From WLJO01 sp032117595 (lineage in GTDB: Bacteria > Actinomycetota > Acidimicrobiia > Acidimicrobiales > Ilumatobacteraceae), in NCBI GenBank assembly GCA_032117595.1, contig JAULYZ010000058.1, positions 1 to 12,851 on the forward strand: a DNA stretch of 12,851 nt. Reading direction: 5' to 3'. Positions within the stretch are counted from its first letter, which is position 1. Each line of letters begins with the position of its first letter. Below are positions 1-6,984 of the stretch, in pieces. A program made the translations under genes and the position numbers. The notes beneath the pieces are model-generated. The model had not been told where the DNA came from and searched no databases. It saw only the letters and a program-made list of their open reading frames with translations.

Positions 1-2
1 GC

Positions 3-1367
3 GCCCACCTCGTGATCAGCAGCATGCGCCACCTTGCACAGGAACTCCGCTCCGAGGGCTTCGATGTCGACTACCGGCGCGCAGACTCCCTGCGGGCCGG
101 GCTGCGGCAGCACCGTGCCGAGCACTCGCCCGCGCAGCTGATCGCCACCGAGCCGACGTCGTGGGATGCCGTGCAGGTGATGCGCAAGGAGCAGGTGAAC
201 CTCGTGCGCAACGACCAGTTCCTCTGCCATCCCGAGGAGTTCTCCAACTGGGCCGGCGACCGCAGTCGCCTCCGCATGGAGGACTTCTACCGGTGGCAGC
301 GCCGACGGCTCGACTACCTCATGGACGGCGACGAGCCTGCCGGCGGGCAGTGGAACTTCGATCACGACAACCGCAAGCCACCGCCGCGCGGCGAGCACCG
401 CTGGCCGGAGCCGCCGGTGTTCGAGCCCGACGACATCGATCGCGAGGTGCTCGCCGACCTCCACGCGCTCCGGGACGCCGGTGCACCGCTCTGGGGCAAT
501 GACCCCACCGGTGTGTGGCCCACCTCGCGGGAGCGGGCGCTGGCGCAGCTCGATCACGCAATCCGCGAGGTGCTTCCGGGCTTCGGCCCGTACGAGGACG
601 CCATGCTCTCGGACAACTGGCACCTCGCGCACACCATGCTCTCGCCCGCCCTCAACCTCGGGCTGCTCCACCCGCACGAGGTGTGCGATGCGATCGAGGG
701 CACCTACCGAGCGGGACGCGTGCCGATTGCATCGGCGGAGGGCGCCATCCGCCAGATCATCGGATGGCGCGAATACGTGTGGGGCGTCTACTGGCTCTGG
801 ATGCCCGAGTACCGGTCGGTGAACGAACTCGGTGCCGAGCGTCCACTGCCACCGCTGTTCACCGGTTCGCCCACCTCGATGCGTTGTGTCTCACACACGA
901 TGGCCGACATCACGGCCTACGGGTGGACGCACCACATCCAGCGACTCATGGTGCTCGGCAATCTCGCGCTGATCGCCGGAGTGTCGCCGCAGGATCTGGT
1001 CGACTGGATGTGGGAGGGCTTCGTCGACGGCGCCGAGTGGGTGATGCTTCCCAATGTCCTCGGAATGGCACTGCACGCCGACGGCGGACGAATGGCCACC
1101 AAGCCCTACGCCTCGGGCGGCGCGTACATCGACCGGATGAGCGATTACTGCCGCGGCTGTTCCTACGACCGGTCCAAACGAACCGGCCCCGACGCCTGCC
1201 CGTTCACCACGCTCTACTGGGACTTCCTCGCCCGCCACCGCGACCGCTTCGCGAAGAACCCCCGCATCGTGCAACAGGTCCGCGCGATGGGCAGGCTCAA
1301 CGACATCGATGCAGTTCGCAGCCGGGCCCAGGAAGTCCTGCGCCTGCTCGATGAGGGTCGGCTGTAA
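3..1367 (+). CDS. phrB: FeS-type cryptochrome/(6-4) photolyase, 5'-truncated by the window edge
   Basis: DNA repair flavoprotein of the FeS-BCP (PhrB-like) photolyase family, which uses light and FAD to reverse UV photoproducts, mainly (6-4) lesions. About 454 residues are visible. The frame is open to the window start, and the first residues (AHLVISSMRHLAQELR) match an internal segment of Agrobacterium PhrB as I recall it. The true start is therefore upstream, and the GTG at 12 is not the start. Numbering from that GTG, four cysteines lie at 292, 380, 383 and 396 (RCVSH, DYCRGC, DACPF). Their spacing of 88, 3 and 13 equals that of the four [4Fe-4S] ligands in PhrB. The FAD-domain stretch with YGWTHHIQRLM and the WVMLPNVLGM segment is intact. 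The missing N-terminus would hold most of the antenna domain. The DUF2236 gene follows after 38 bp on the same strand. Family assignment is secure; the exact lesion specificity is inferred from the family. Confidence 0.93.
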   Translation, partial: AHLVISSMRHLAQELRSEGFDVDYRRADSLRAGLRQHRAEHSPAQLIATEPTSWDAVQVMRKEQVNLVRNDQFLCHPEEFSNWAGDRSRLRMEDFYRWQRRRLDYLMDGDEPAGGQWNFDHDNRKPPPRGEHRWPEPPVFEPDDIDREVLADLHALRDAGAPLWGNDPTGVWPTSRERALAQLDHAIREVLPGFGPYEDAMLSDNWHLAHTMLSPALNLGLLHPHEVCDAIEGTYRAGRVPIASAEGAIRQIIGWREYVWGVYWLWMPEYRSVNELGAERPLPPLFTGSPTSMRCVSHTMADITAYGWTHHIQRLMVLGNLALIAGVSPQDLVDWMWEGFVDGAEWVMLPNVLGMALHADGGRMATKPYASGGAYIDRMSDYCRGCSYDRSKRTGPDACPFTTLYWDFLARHRDRFAKNPRIVQQVRAMGRLNDIDAVRSRAQEVLRLLDEGRL

Positions 1368-1391
1368 CGCCTGTTCCCCGCACTTCACCGA

Positions 1392-1397
1392 TACCGT
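1392..1397 (+). promoter_or_regulatory. Possible -10 box (TACCGT) for the DUF2236 gene, near-leaderless
   Basis: TACCGT fits the actinobacterial TANNNT -10 pattern. It lies 8 nt before the GTG at 1406, with A1405 and G1406 as possible transcription starts. No Shine-Dalgarno sequence is seen upstream of that GTG, so a transcript starting at or one base before the start codon is plausible. No convincing -35 box was found. This is inference from sequence only. Confidence 0.35.
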
Positions 1398-1405
1398 TCA
1401 GCGCA

Positions 1406-2314
1406 GTGGTTCCGAGAGTCGCGCTCCCCCAACTGCGATCGGTGCTCCAACAGGATTCATTGAGGTCCTCGGTGGAATCGGTCCGCTCCGCCATCGCCTC
1501 CGCCCTCGACTCGCGCATCGGCGGCCCCGAGGCGCGTACGCGCTGGACCGAAGTGCTCGAGGCTCCCGGCGAGCGCCTGCTTCCCCCCGACAGTCCGGTG
1601 CTGGTGGTGCACGCCGACATCGCGATGCTGGTTGGCGGGCTGCGCGCGCTGCTGCTCCAGAGCCTTCACCCACGGGCAATGGCGGGTGTGGCCCAGCACA
1701 GCAACTATCGCGACGATCCCTGGGGCCGTCTCCAACGAACGGCCGACTTCCTCGGCGTCGTCACCTTCGGGCCCCGCGACTGGGCGCTCAACAGCGTGGA
1801 GACGGTCAAGCGGGTACACCGGCGCGTGGAGGGGGTCACCTCCCGCGGCGAGCCGTACTCGGCGAGCGATCCGCACCTCCTTCGCTGGGTGCACATCGCC
1901 GAGGTCGACTCATTCCTGATGGCGCACCGCCGTTACGGGAAGTCGACCCTCAGCGAGCCACAGTGCGACCGATACGTGGCCGACATGGCAATCGTTGCCC
2001 GCCTCCTCGGCGTCGACGACGCACCGACCTCGGTCGCCGAACTGCGCTCGCAACTGCGTACCTACGCCGCCGAGCTGCGTTCGTCGGAGGAGGCACGCGA
2101 CGCGGCCCGGTACCTTGCGTTCCCGGGCGGGCTCTCGGCCACCGAGCGTCTCGGCTATGCGCCGGTCTTCGCCGGTGCGGTGGCGATGCTCCCCCTCCGC
2201 GCTCGACTCATGCTCCGCCTGCCGTTCCTCCCCGTGACCGAACGTCTCGTCGTTCAGCCGACGGTGTCGACAGCACTGAACCTCGGACGCTGGTCGCGGC
2301 CCGACCGGGGCTGA
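1406..2314 (+). CDS. DUF2236 / MpaB-type oxygenase-like protein
   Basis: A 302-residue protein of the DUF2236 family, related to fungal MpaB and bacterial rubber oxygenase (LCP)-like proteins. Family members are thought to be haem-dependent oxygenases acting on lipophilic or isoprenoid substrates, but the substrate here is unknown. Conserved blocks are seen in order: the PDSPVLVVHADIAMLVGG segment (about 61-78), LQSLHPRAMAGVAQHS (84-99), DPWGRLQRTADFLGVVTFG (104-122), KRVHRRVEG (135-143) and YSASDPHLLRWVHIAEVDSF (151-170). Histidines 88, 98, 138, 157 and 163 are candidate haem or active-site residues. The length is usual for actinobacterial members. The GTG start at 1406 is chosen from a nearby -10-like box; a GTG at 1472 (VESVRSAI) is an alternative that loses no conserved block. 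It lies 38 bp after the photolyase gene on the same strand and may be co-transcribed with it. Family call firm, function open. Confidence 0.85.
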   Translation: MVPRVALPQLRSVLQQDSLRSSVESVRSAIASALDSRIGGPEARTRWTEVLEAPGERLLPPDSPVLVVHADIAMLVGGLRALLLQSLHPRAMAGVAQHSNYRDDPWGRLQRTADFLGVVTFGPRDWALNSVETVKRVHRRVEGVTSRGEPYSASDPHLLRWVHIAEVDSFLMAHRRYGKSTLSEPQCDRYVADMAIVARLLGVDDAPTSVAELRSQLRTYAAELRSSEEARDAARYLAFPGGLSATERLGYAPVFAGAVAMLPLRARLMLRLPFLPVTERLVVQPTVSTALNLGRWSRPDRG

Positions 2315-2324
2315 CACCACCGCG

Positions 2325-2338
2325 CACGCCGTGGCGTG
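2325..2338. terminator. Small inverted repeat in a convergent gap, possible weak terminator
   Basis: CACGCC and GGCGTG form 6-bp complementary arms with two bases between them (or a 5-bp stem with a 4-nt loop). They sit in the 28-bp gap between the convergent stops of the DUF2236 gene and the membrane-protein gene. There is no T-run on either side, so this is at best a weak bidirectional terminator. Chance occurrence is possible. Confidence 0.25.
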
Positions 2339-2342
2339 ACGC

Positions 2343-2774
2343 TCAGTCGACTGCTGCGATGACGAGACCGGCAGCGAGCGCTGTTCGGGCGGTCCATCCA
2401 AGGGTGCGCACCCAGTTCGTCCGCACCAGGAACCGTACGCGTGCCGGGTCGTACGACTCGGCGAGCCGCGCGTGCTGCGGCACCTGCAGGAACACCGTGC
2501 TGGCATGCACGATGCCGAGGAGCACCAGTCCGACGAAGGGCCACACGCTCCCCGTGCCGCGTGGCGGTCGGAAGAAGAGGAGCAGCGCAGTGACGCCCTC
2601 GACCGCCATGGGCGGCCCGACGACGTACGAGGTCCGCCGCTGGTGCTCGTGGGCGTAGGCGACCGACTGCTCGGCACCGACGGCATCGAACAGCGGGTAG
2701 TGCACCACCTGGACGAACCAGATCAGCCCGGCCATCATCGCCGTGGCGACGAGATGGATCACGAGCAGGGTCAT
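2343..2774 (-). CDS. Four-helix integral membrane protein of unknown function
   Basis: A 143-residue hydrophobic protein with four likely membrane helices at about 3-25, 50-68, 78-98 and 124-142. Recognisable blocks are IWFVQVVHYPLF (18-29), VVGPPMAVEGVTALLLFF (51-68) and FLQVPQHARL (95-104). Histidines 25, 44, 90 and 101 lie near helix ends and could bind a metal or haem, but this is a guess. The pattern resembles small conserved hypothetical membrane proteins, and I cannot assign a named family. The start is the ATG at 2774, which overlaps the upstream gene's stop as ATGA (2774-2771) and so implies translational coupling. The open frame continues upstream to 3071, but that part is the antisense/alternate frame of the upstream gene and reads as Arg/Ala-rich nonsense. 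Confidence 0.8.
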   Translation of the reverse strand: MTLLVIHLVATAMMAGLIWFVQVVHYPLFDAVGAEQSVAYAHEHQRRTSYVVGPPMAVEGVTALLLFFRPPRGTGSVWPFVGLVLLGIVHASTVFLQVPQHARLAESYDPARVRFLVRTNWVRTLGWTARTALAAGLVIAAVD

Positions 2775-3292
2775 GCCGGGATGCGGAACCGTTCGTCGCT
2801 CTCGCTCAGCGAGCGCGCCTCGGCCTCGGCCTCGAAGCCGAGCTCGACGACACCCGCCATGAGCAGCCGCACCTGCGGCCACGACCGTTCGAAGGCGAGC
2901 TCCTCGCCCATCTCCCGCAACTGCTCGGCAGTGGGCGCATCGGAGTTGTCGCCGAGGATCTCCACCGCACGACCGACGAGTTCGGTGAGCAGTGGGCCGA
3001 ACAGGTCGCCGAACGAGCGAAGGGTGGCCTGGCGCTCGGCAGCGAGCAGCCACGAATCCACAACGGCCCACTCGGACGCGATGTCGTTGAGCTCGCGGAA
3101 CTCGATGAGGCGGTGACGGTGGCCGATCCGCTGACAGTTCTTCACGCCGACGGCAAAGACGATGTCCCGACGGTCGGCCTCGTCGAGGCTGCGGTAGAGC
3201 TCGTGGACCGTGCCATCGGCAAAGACCCGCCCGATCTCGGGCTCGGGGGACGGACGGGGGGTAATACGGCGTCGTTGCTGTTTCGCCACCAT
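2771..3292 (-). CDS. Hypothetical protein, 173 aa, coupled to the membrane protein gene
   Basis: I do not recognise this protein. It has a basic N-terminus (MVAKQQRRRITPRP), a mixed region around VFADGTVHELYRSLDEADRR (about 23-42), and a largely alpha-helical, acidic C-terminal half (roughly 70-165). There is no signal peptide, membrane segment or catalytic motif. Two Cys/His features (NCQRIGHRHR, about 52-61) are too sparse to call a zinc site. The gene ends in a 4-bp ATGA overlap with the four-helix membrane protein gene, so the two are probably made together. The start is ATG 3292, chosen because upstream sequence runs into the divergent capA-like gene. The next codon, GTG 3289, would fit a leaderless transcript from the TACCCT box at 3302-3297. 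The coding frame looks real from codon bias and from the tight overlap; function unknown. Confidence 0.7.
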   Translation of the reverse strand: MVAKQQRRRITPRPSPEPEIGRVFADGTVHELYRSLDEADRRDIVFAVGVKNCQRIGHRHRLIEFRELNDIASEWAVVDSWLLAAERQATLRSFGDLFGPLLTELVGRAVEILGDNSDAPTAEQLREMGEELAFERSWPQVRLLMAGVVELGFEAEAEARSLSESDERFRIPA

Positions 3293-3296
3293 CGAG

Positions 3297-3302
3297 AGGG
3301 TA
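3297..3302 (-). promoter_or_regulatory. Possible -10 box (TACCCT on the - strand) in the divergent gap
   Basis: Read on the minus strand, TACCCT is followed by seven bases and then GTG (codon 2 of the 173-aa protein). That is the spacing expected if transcription begins at the start codon. If the ATG at 3292 is the true start, the gap is only four bases. No -35 match is evident. The divergent gap is only 39 bp, so this promoter and that of the CapA-family gene must overlap. Confidence 0.25.
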
Positions 3303-3331
3303 GTGGTAGACAGACCCCCGGGACGACCACG

Positions 3332-4498
3332 ATGCGACTGCCTCTCACTCGACGACTTGCGGCAGGAGCCGCCATCCTCGGGCTGGTTGCGCTCGGAGCA
3401 CCCACTGCGCAGGCCGATGACCCGCCTGCGCCGCTGCGCTCGTTCACGCTGGCCGCCACCGGCGACATCATTGCGCACACTGCCGTGAACCTGCGCGCCC
3501 TGCGCAACGGGGGCGGTCTCACCTACGACTACCGACCGATGTTCGCCGACCTGCGTCCCTTCGTCGAGGCCGCCGACCTTGCGATCTGCCACCTCGAGGG
3601 TCCCGTGGCGCCGCCCGGGCGCGCGTACTCGGGACAGCCGTCGTTCGCATCACCGGCGTCGATCGCCCAGTCCCTCAAAGATGTCGGCTTCGACCGTTGC
3701 AGCACCGCCTCGAACCACTCGGTCGACAAGGGTGTACCGAGCATCTTCGCCACGATCGCGGCCTTCGAGGCGGCAGGTCTCGGGTTTGCCGGCACCGCCC
3801 GCACCCCCGAAGAAGCAGTCGCACCGATCCTCGACGTGAACGGCGTTCGGGTGGCGCACCTTGCCTACACCTACGGCTACAACGGAACGATCAAGCCGCG
3901 GGGTTGGCAGCCGTGGCACACCAACTTCATCTCCTCAACGCGCGTCATCAACGACGCGACCGATGCACGGACGCGCGGGGCAGAGGTGGTGATCGTGTCG
4001 TTCCACTGGGGTCAGGAGTACCGGCAGCGCCCCACCATGGCCCAGCGCGCAGTGGCCAACGCCGTGACACGGGCCGGTGTCGTCGACCTCATCGTCGGCC
4101 ACCACTCGCATGTGCTCCAGCCCATCACCCAGGTGAATGGCACGTGGGTGGCCTACGGGCTCGGCAACATCATGTCGAACCAACGTCAGACCACCACACT
4201 GCGGGCGGGCACACAGGAGGGCGCTCTCCTGCAGGTGACCTTCACCGAACGGGCCGGCGGCGGTTTCGAGGTGCAACGGCCGGTGGCACTGCCCACCTGG
4301 GTGTACCCGCCCACGTTCAACGCAATGGTGCTCACCAAGCGCCTGAACGACCCGAGGATCCCGCGCTGGATCCGACGCCAGATGTACGAGGGCTACCGAC
4401 GCACGCGACTCGTGATCGGCACGTTCCTCCCGCCCGTGGAGCCGCCTCCGACGACGACCACCACGACGACCACGACGATCGACCCACCGAGTCCGTGA
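3332..4498 (+). CDS. Secreted CapA-family (PgsA-like) metallophosphatase-fold protein
   Basis: A 388-residue CapA/PgsA-like protein of the calcineurin-like phosphoesterase superfamily. Relatives take part in poly-gamma-glutamate capsule formation, but many actinobacterial members have no proven role. Residues 1-28 form a signal peptide (basic RRLAAG, hydrophobic core, cut near PTAQA/DD). Motifs follow in order: TGDIIAH (43-49), HLEGP (87-91), ASNHSVDKG (126-134; N128, H129, D132), SFHWGQEY (223-230), GHHSHVLQP (256-264) and AYGLGN (274-279). These are the expected metal and active-site positions. The tail carries nine consecutive Thr codons (374-382) in a Pro-rich setting, probably a flexible or glycosylated wall-spanning end. 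The start ATG at 3332 has GGGA 8 nt upstream and gives the signal peptide; an in-frame extension to 3113 overlaps the divergent gene and is rejected. No capsule synthetase gene (capB/C) is visible here, so a capsule role is unproven. Confidence 0.9.
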   Translation: MRLPLTRRLAAGAAILGLVALGAPTAQADDPPAPLRSFTLAATGDIIAHTAVNLRALRNGGGLTYDYRPMFADLRPFVEAADLAICHLEGPVAPPGRAYSGQPSFASPASIAQSLKDVGFDRCSTASNHSVDKGVPSIFATIAAFEAAGLGFAGTARTPEEAVAPILDVNGVRVAHLAYTYGYNGTIKPRGWQPWHTNFISSTRVINDATDARTRGAEVVIVSFHWGQEYRQRPTMAQRAVANAVTRAGVVDLIVGHHSHVLQPITQVNGTWVAYGLGNIMSNQRQTTTLRAGTQEGALLQVTFTERAGGGFEVQRPVALPTWVYPPTFNAMVLTKRLNDPRIPRWIRRQMYEGYRRTRLVIGTFLPPVEPPPTTTTTTTTTIDPPSP

Positions 4499-4526
4499 AG
4501 CGACCCGCCAGGACGGCGAGAGAGCG

Positions 4527-6155
4527 CTACAGCGTGATCCCCAGGTGGTCGGCGGCGACACCACGGAGACGCTTGTAGTCGACCTTCCCGTTCGGGGCGC
4601 GACCGATCGTGTCCACCAGCACCAGTTGCCTCGGCGCCTTGTAGGCAGCGAGGTGGGACTTCACGAAGTCGGCGAGCTCGGCGAGCGATGGCGAGGTCCC
4701 TGCAGCCGGCTCCACCACCGCACAGATCGTCTCGCCGAAACGCTGATCGGGAAGGCCGACAGCGACCGCATCACGCACTGCGGCGTGTCGCTTGAGCGCC
4801 TCCTCGACCTCTTCGGGAAACACCTTCTCGCCACCGGTGTTGATGCAGACCGAGCCACGCCCGAGCAGGTTCAGCGTTCCGTCCTCGTTCACCTCGGCCC
4901 AGTCGCCGGGGACGCTCCATCTCCGCCCCTCGATGGTGCGGAAGGTCTGGGCGGTCTTTGCCTCGTCCTTGTAATAGCCGAGCGGGATGAAACCACCGAC
5001 GGCGACGAGCCCGCGCTCGCCCGAGCCGGGCACCACACGCCTGCCGTCCTCGGTGAACACACCGCAGAACGGCCCCAGCATGAAGCGAGCCGTCTGCGAG
5101 GTGCCGTCCTTCGTGGACACCGACGCACCCATCCCGACGGCCTCGGAGGAACCGAACGAGTCGAAGAGCGCAGCGTCAGGCATGTGCTGCAGCAACGCCT
5201 GCTTGTTGTCCTGCGACCACATCACACCCGATGACGTGATCATCCTCACGCTCGTGAGGTCGTAGCGGTCCGGCTGTGCCTCGAGGTGCTCGAGCATCGG
5301 ACCAGCGAACGCCTGCCCGACGATGATGATGGAGTTCACCCCGTTGCGCTCCACCTCCGAGAACAGTTCTGCAACGTCGAACGACCGCGACGGCAGGGTG
5401 ACCACACACCCGCCGAGCATCAGTGCGATGAAGCTCGAGAACTGTCCAGTGCCGTGCATCAGCGGACACGCCGAGAGCAGCGTGAACGACGGCCAATCCG
5501 GACCCATGCGTCCGATGAGTTCGTCGAGGTCCGCAGCCGGGGCGAAACCGAGTACCGCATTACCTCCGGATCCGAGCACGTTCACCAGATCGTCCTGGCG
5601 CCACATCACACCCTTGGGCATCCCGGTGGTACCGCCGGTGTAGAGCAGCAGCAGGTCGTCGGGACTGCGTCCCCAGGGGCCGCGCACCGAGTCGGGTGCG
5701 GGCATCCCCACCACCGACTCGTAGTCGATGGCCCAGTCCGGTGCCGAACCGGCCGAATCGGCCACGCAGTACCACCGCTTCACCCTCGGCAACTCGTGCC
5801 GCACTGAGGCCACCAGGTCGTTGAACGTGGCGTGGTACACCACCGCCTCTGTGTCGGCGTTGTCGAACAGGTAGACGATCTCGTCGTGGCCGTATCGGTA
5901 GTTGGTGTTGACCGGGGCGAGCCCGGCCTTGAACGCCGCCACATAGGTCTCGAGGTACTCGGGTCCGTTGTAGAGGTACGCAGCAACCTTCGACTGGTGC
6001 GAGAGCCCGGCAGCGAGCAAGTCGGCCGCCAGCGCGTTGCACCGAGCATCGAACTGTGCCCAGCTGTAGGTGCGACTCCCCTGCACCTGCGCAGGCCGGT
6101 TCGGGACCACGCGGGCGACTGCTTCGTAGATGTCGGCAAGGTTCCAGGACGTCAT
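4527..6155 (-). CDS. FadD19-like acyl-CoA synthetase (AMP-forming)
   Basis: A 542-residue ANL-superfamily acyl-CoA ligase. It activates a fatty or steroid side-chain acid with ATP to an acyl-adenylate, then to the CoA thioester. Motifs are complete: the P-loop TGGTTGMPKGV (173-183), the A5 region DSFGSSEAVGMG (332-343), PGDW (416-419), the hinge block GRGSVCINTGGEKVFPEEVE (432-451) and PNGKVD (521-526) with catalytic Lys524. The text closely resembles mycobacterial FadD19/FadD17-type synthetases that handle steroid or branched side chains; that substrate is inferred. The start ATG at 6155 gives the expected N-terminus (MTSWNLADIYEAV). GTG 6170 in frame is an alternative. A longer open frame to 6806 runs antisense over the neighbouring lipoprotein gene and is not coding. 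It is transcribed divergently from the L,D-transpeptidase-like gene across a 58-bp gap and ends 28 bp from the convergent CapA-family gene. Confidence 0.93.
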   Translation of the reverse strand: MTSWNLADIYEAVARVVPNRPAQVQGSRTYSWAQFDARCNALAADLLAAGLSHQSKVAAYLYNGPEYLETYVAAFKAGLAPVNTNYRYGHDEIVYLFDNADTEAVVYHATFNDLVASVRHELPRVKRWYCVADSAGSAPDWAIDYESVVGMPAPDSVRGPWGRSPDDLLLLYTGGTTGMPKGVMWRQDDLVNVLGSGGNAVLGFAPAADLDELIGRMGPDWPSFTLLSACPLMHGTGQFSSFIALMLGGCVVTLPSRSFDVAELFSEVERNGVNSIIIVGQAFAGPMLEHLEAQPDRYDLTSVRMITSSGVMWSQDNKQALLQHMPDAALFDSFGSSEAVGMGASVSTKDGTSQTARFMLGPFCGVFTEDGRRVVPGSGERGLVAVGGFIPLGYYKDEAKTAQTFRTIEGRRWSVPGDWAEVNEDGTLNLLGRGSVCINTGGEKVFPEEVEEALKRHAAVRDAVAVGLPDQRFGETICAVVEPAAGTSPSLAELADFVKSHLAAYKAPRQLVLVDTIGRAPNGKVDYKRLRGVAADHLGITL

Positions 6156-6200
6156 GTCCCCATCTGACACGCGCCACTGGGTCCGTGTCCAGAGACGGCC

Positions 6201-6206
6201 TACGCT
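6201..6206 (+). promoter_or_regulatory. Probable leaderless -10 box (TACGCT) for the L,D-transpeptidase-like gene
   Basis: TACGCT matches TANNNT and is followed by exactly seven bases before the ATG at 6214, so the A of the start codon would be the first transcribed base. No Shine-Dalgarno sequence precedes the ATG, which fits a leaderless mRNA. A clear -35 box is not seen. It lies in the 58-bp divergent gap shared with the acyl-CoA synthetase gene. Confidence 0.5.
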
Positions 6207-6213
6207 GGTTGGC

Positions 6214-6945
6214 ATGCAGCGCCGACCGGAACCCGCAGGGATCTGCGACCGACGAGTTGCTGGCGCGCGCCTCGCAACACTCTCGGGGGTGGTTGCGCTT
6301 GTGGCGATGACCGCATGCGGCGTCGCCGCCGACCGCAGCGGAACACTGGTCGGAGTCGACACGACTGCTCCCGCCAGCACCGCGCCCGGGGCGACCGCCC
6401 CGAACACCTCTGCTCCCACCACATCGACGCTCGCGCCCGAGTCGACCTCCACCGGCGCGCCGACCGCACCACCCACCACGGTGCCGATCACTGCATGGAA
6501 CGCCTTCGGGTCTGCAGCGCTCGACGCGCCGGGGTCGGCTGCCGACTGCCCGAGCCGGCGATCGGCGGTCGTGTATCGCAGGGAGCAGCGCGGTGTGCTC
6601 TGCAAGGACGGCGAGATCATTCTCGTGTTCGCCGTCACGACCCACCGGAGGGTGCCCGACGCCGGTGTGTACCCCGTGCTCTCGAAGAACCTGTACGTCA
6701 CGAGCGACATCGGCGGACACATCAGCAAGATGCGCCACTTCACGGCCTTCACCCCGGTGAGCCCGCGCATCGCCTTCCACAGCGTCCCCAAGGATCTCGA
6801 CGGCAACTACGTGCAGACGCTCGACTCCGTGGGCACCCCTGAGGTGTTCGGGCAGTCGGCGGGCTGCATCCGGGTGCTCCCCGACGTAGCGGAGTACATC
6901 TACGGTTTCCTCCGCCGCGGCGACCGCGTCAGAATCGTGGGGTGA
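6214..6945 (+). CDS. Lipoprotein with L,D-transpeptidase (YkuD)-like catalytic domain
   Basis: A 243-residue predicted lipoprotein. Residues 15-34 are hydrophobic and end in MTAC, a plausible lipobox with Cys35. A Thr/Ser/Ala/Pro-rich linker (about 44-93) would lift the domain off the membrane. The C-terminal domain (about 110-243) carries a YkuD-like end: IAFHS (186-190) and QSAGCIRV (214-221), followed by about 20 residues ending RRGDRVRIVG. YkuD enzymes make 3-3 peptidoglycan cross-links through the Cys of SHGC. Here Cys218 and Arg220 are kept, but the His two residues before the Cys is Ala (SAGC), and the gap from His189 to Cys218 is longer than usual. Catalysis is therefore likely but not certain. 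The start ATG 6214 is set by the leaderless -10 box and the signal sequence; the open frame from 6130 overlaps the divergent gene. The SDR gene follows after 39 bp. Confidence 0.82.
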   Translation: MQRRPEPAGICDRRVAGARLATLSGVVALVAMTACGVAADRSGTLVGVDTTAPASTAPGATAPNTSAPTTSTLAPESTSTGAPTAPPTTVPITAWNAFGSAALDAPGSAADCPSRRSAVVYRREQRGVLCKDGEIILVFAVTTHRRVPDAGVYPVLSKNLYVTSDIGGHISKMRHFTAFTPVSPRIAFHSVPKDLDGNYVQTLDSVGTPEVFGQSAGCIRVLPDVAEYIYGFLRRGDRVRIVG

Positions 6946-6972
6946 GACCGGCGGGGGCCGGCCACCAACTGC

Positions 6973-6978
6973 AGGGGG
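6973..6978 (+). promoter_or_regulatory. Strong ribosome binding site (AGGGGG) of the SDR gene
   Basis: AGGGGG lies six bases before the ATG at 6985. It is one of the few strong Shine-Dalgarno sequences in the window and fixes the SDR start. It also suggests the SDR is translated from a leadered or polycistronic mRNA begun upstream of the transpeptidase-like gene. Confidence 0.65.
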
Positions 6979-6984
6979 TTCGAG

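Noticed and set aside
515..1354. Long plus-strand open frame inside the photolyase gene
   Set aside because: Arg/Ala/His-rich text with no motifs; an out-of-frame shadow typical of high-GC coding sequence. The photolyase frame has all family motifs.
3239..3261. G-rich stretch that might form a G-quadruplex
   Set aside because: Only three runs of three or more G; it is explained by Pro codons on the minus strand (PRPSPEPE).
3697..4578. 293-residue plus-strand open frame over the CapA-family gene
   Set aside because: Arg/His-rich alternate-frame text that runs into the next gene; the CapA frame carries the motifs.
5560..6780. 406-residue minus-strand open frame
   Set aside because: Shadow frame overlapping the acyl-CoA synthetase and the lipoprotein gene, with no recognisable domain.
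6156..6806. N-terminal extension of the acyl-CoA synthetase to a 759-residue protein
   Set aside because: The added part is Val/Gly/Ala-rich and lies antisense to the lipoprotein gene. The family N-terminus begins at MTSWNLADIYEAV (6155).
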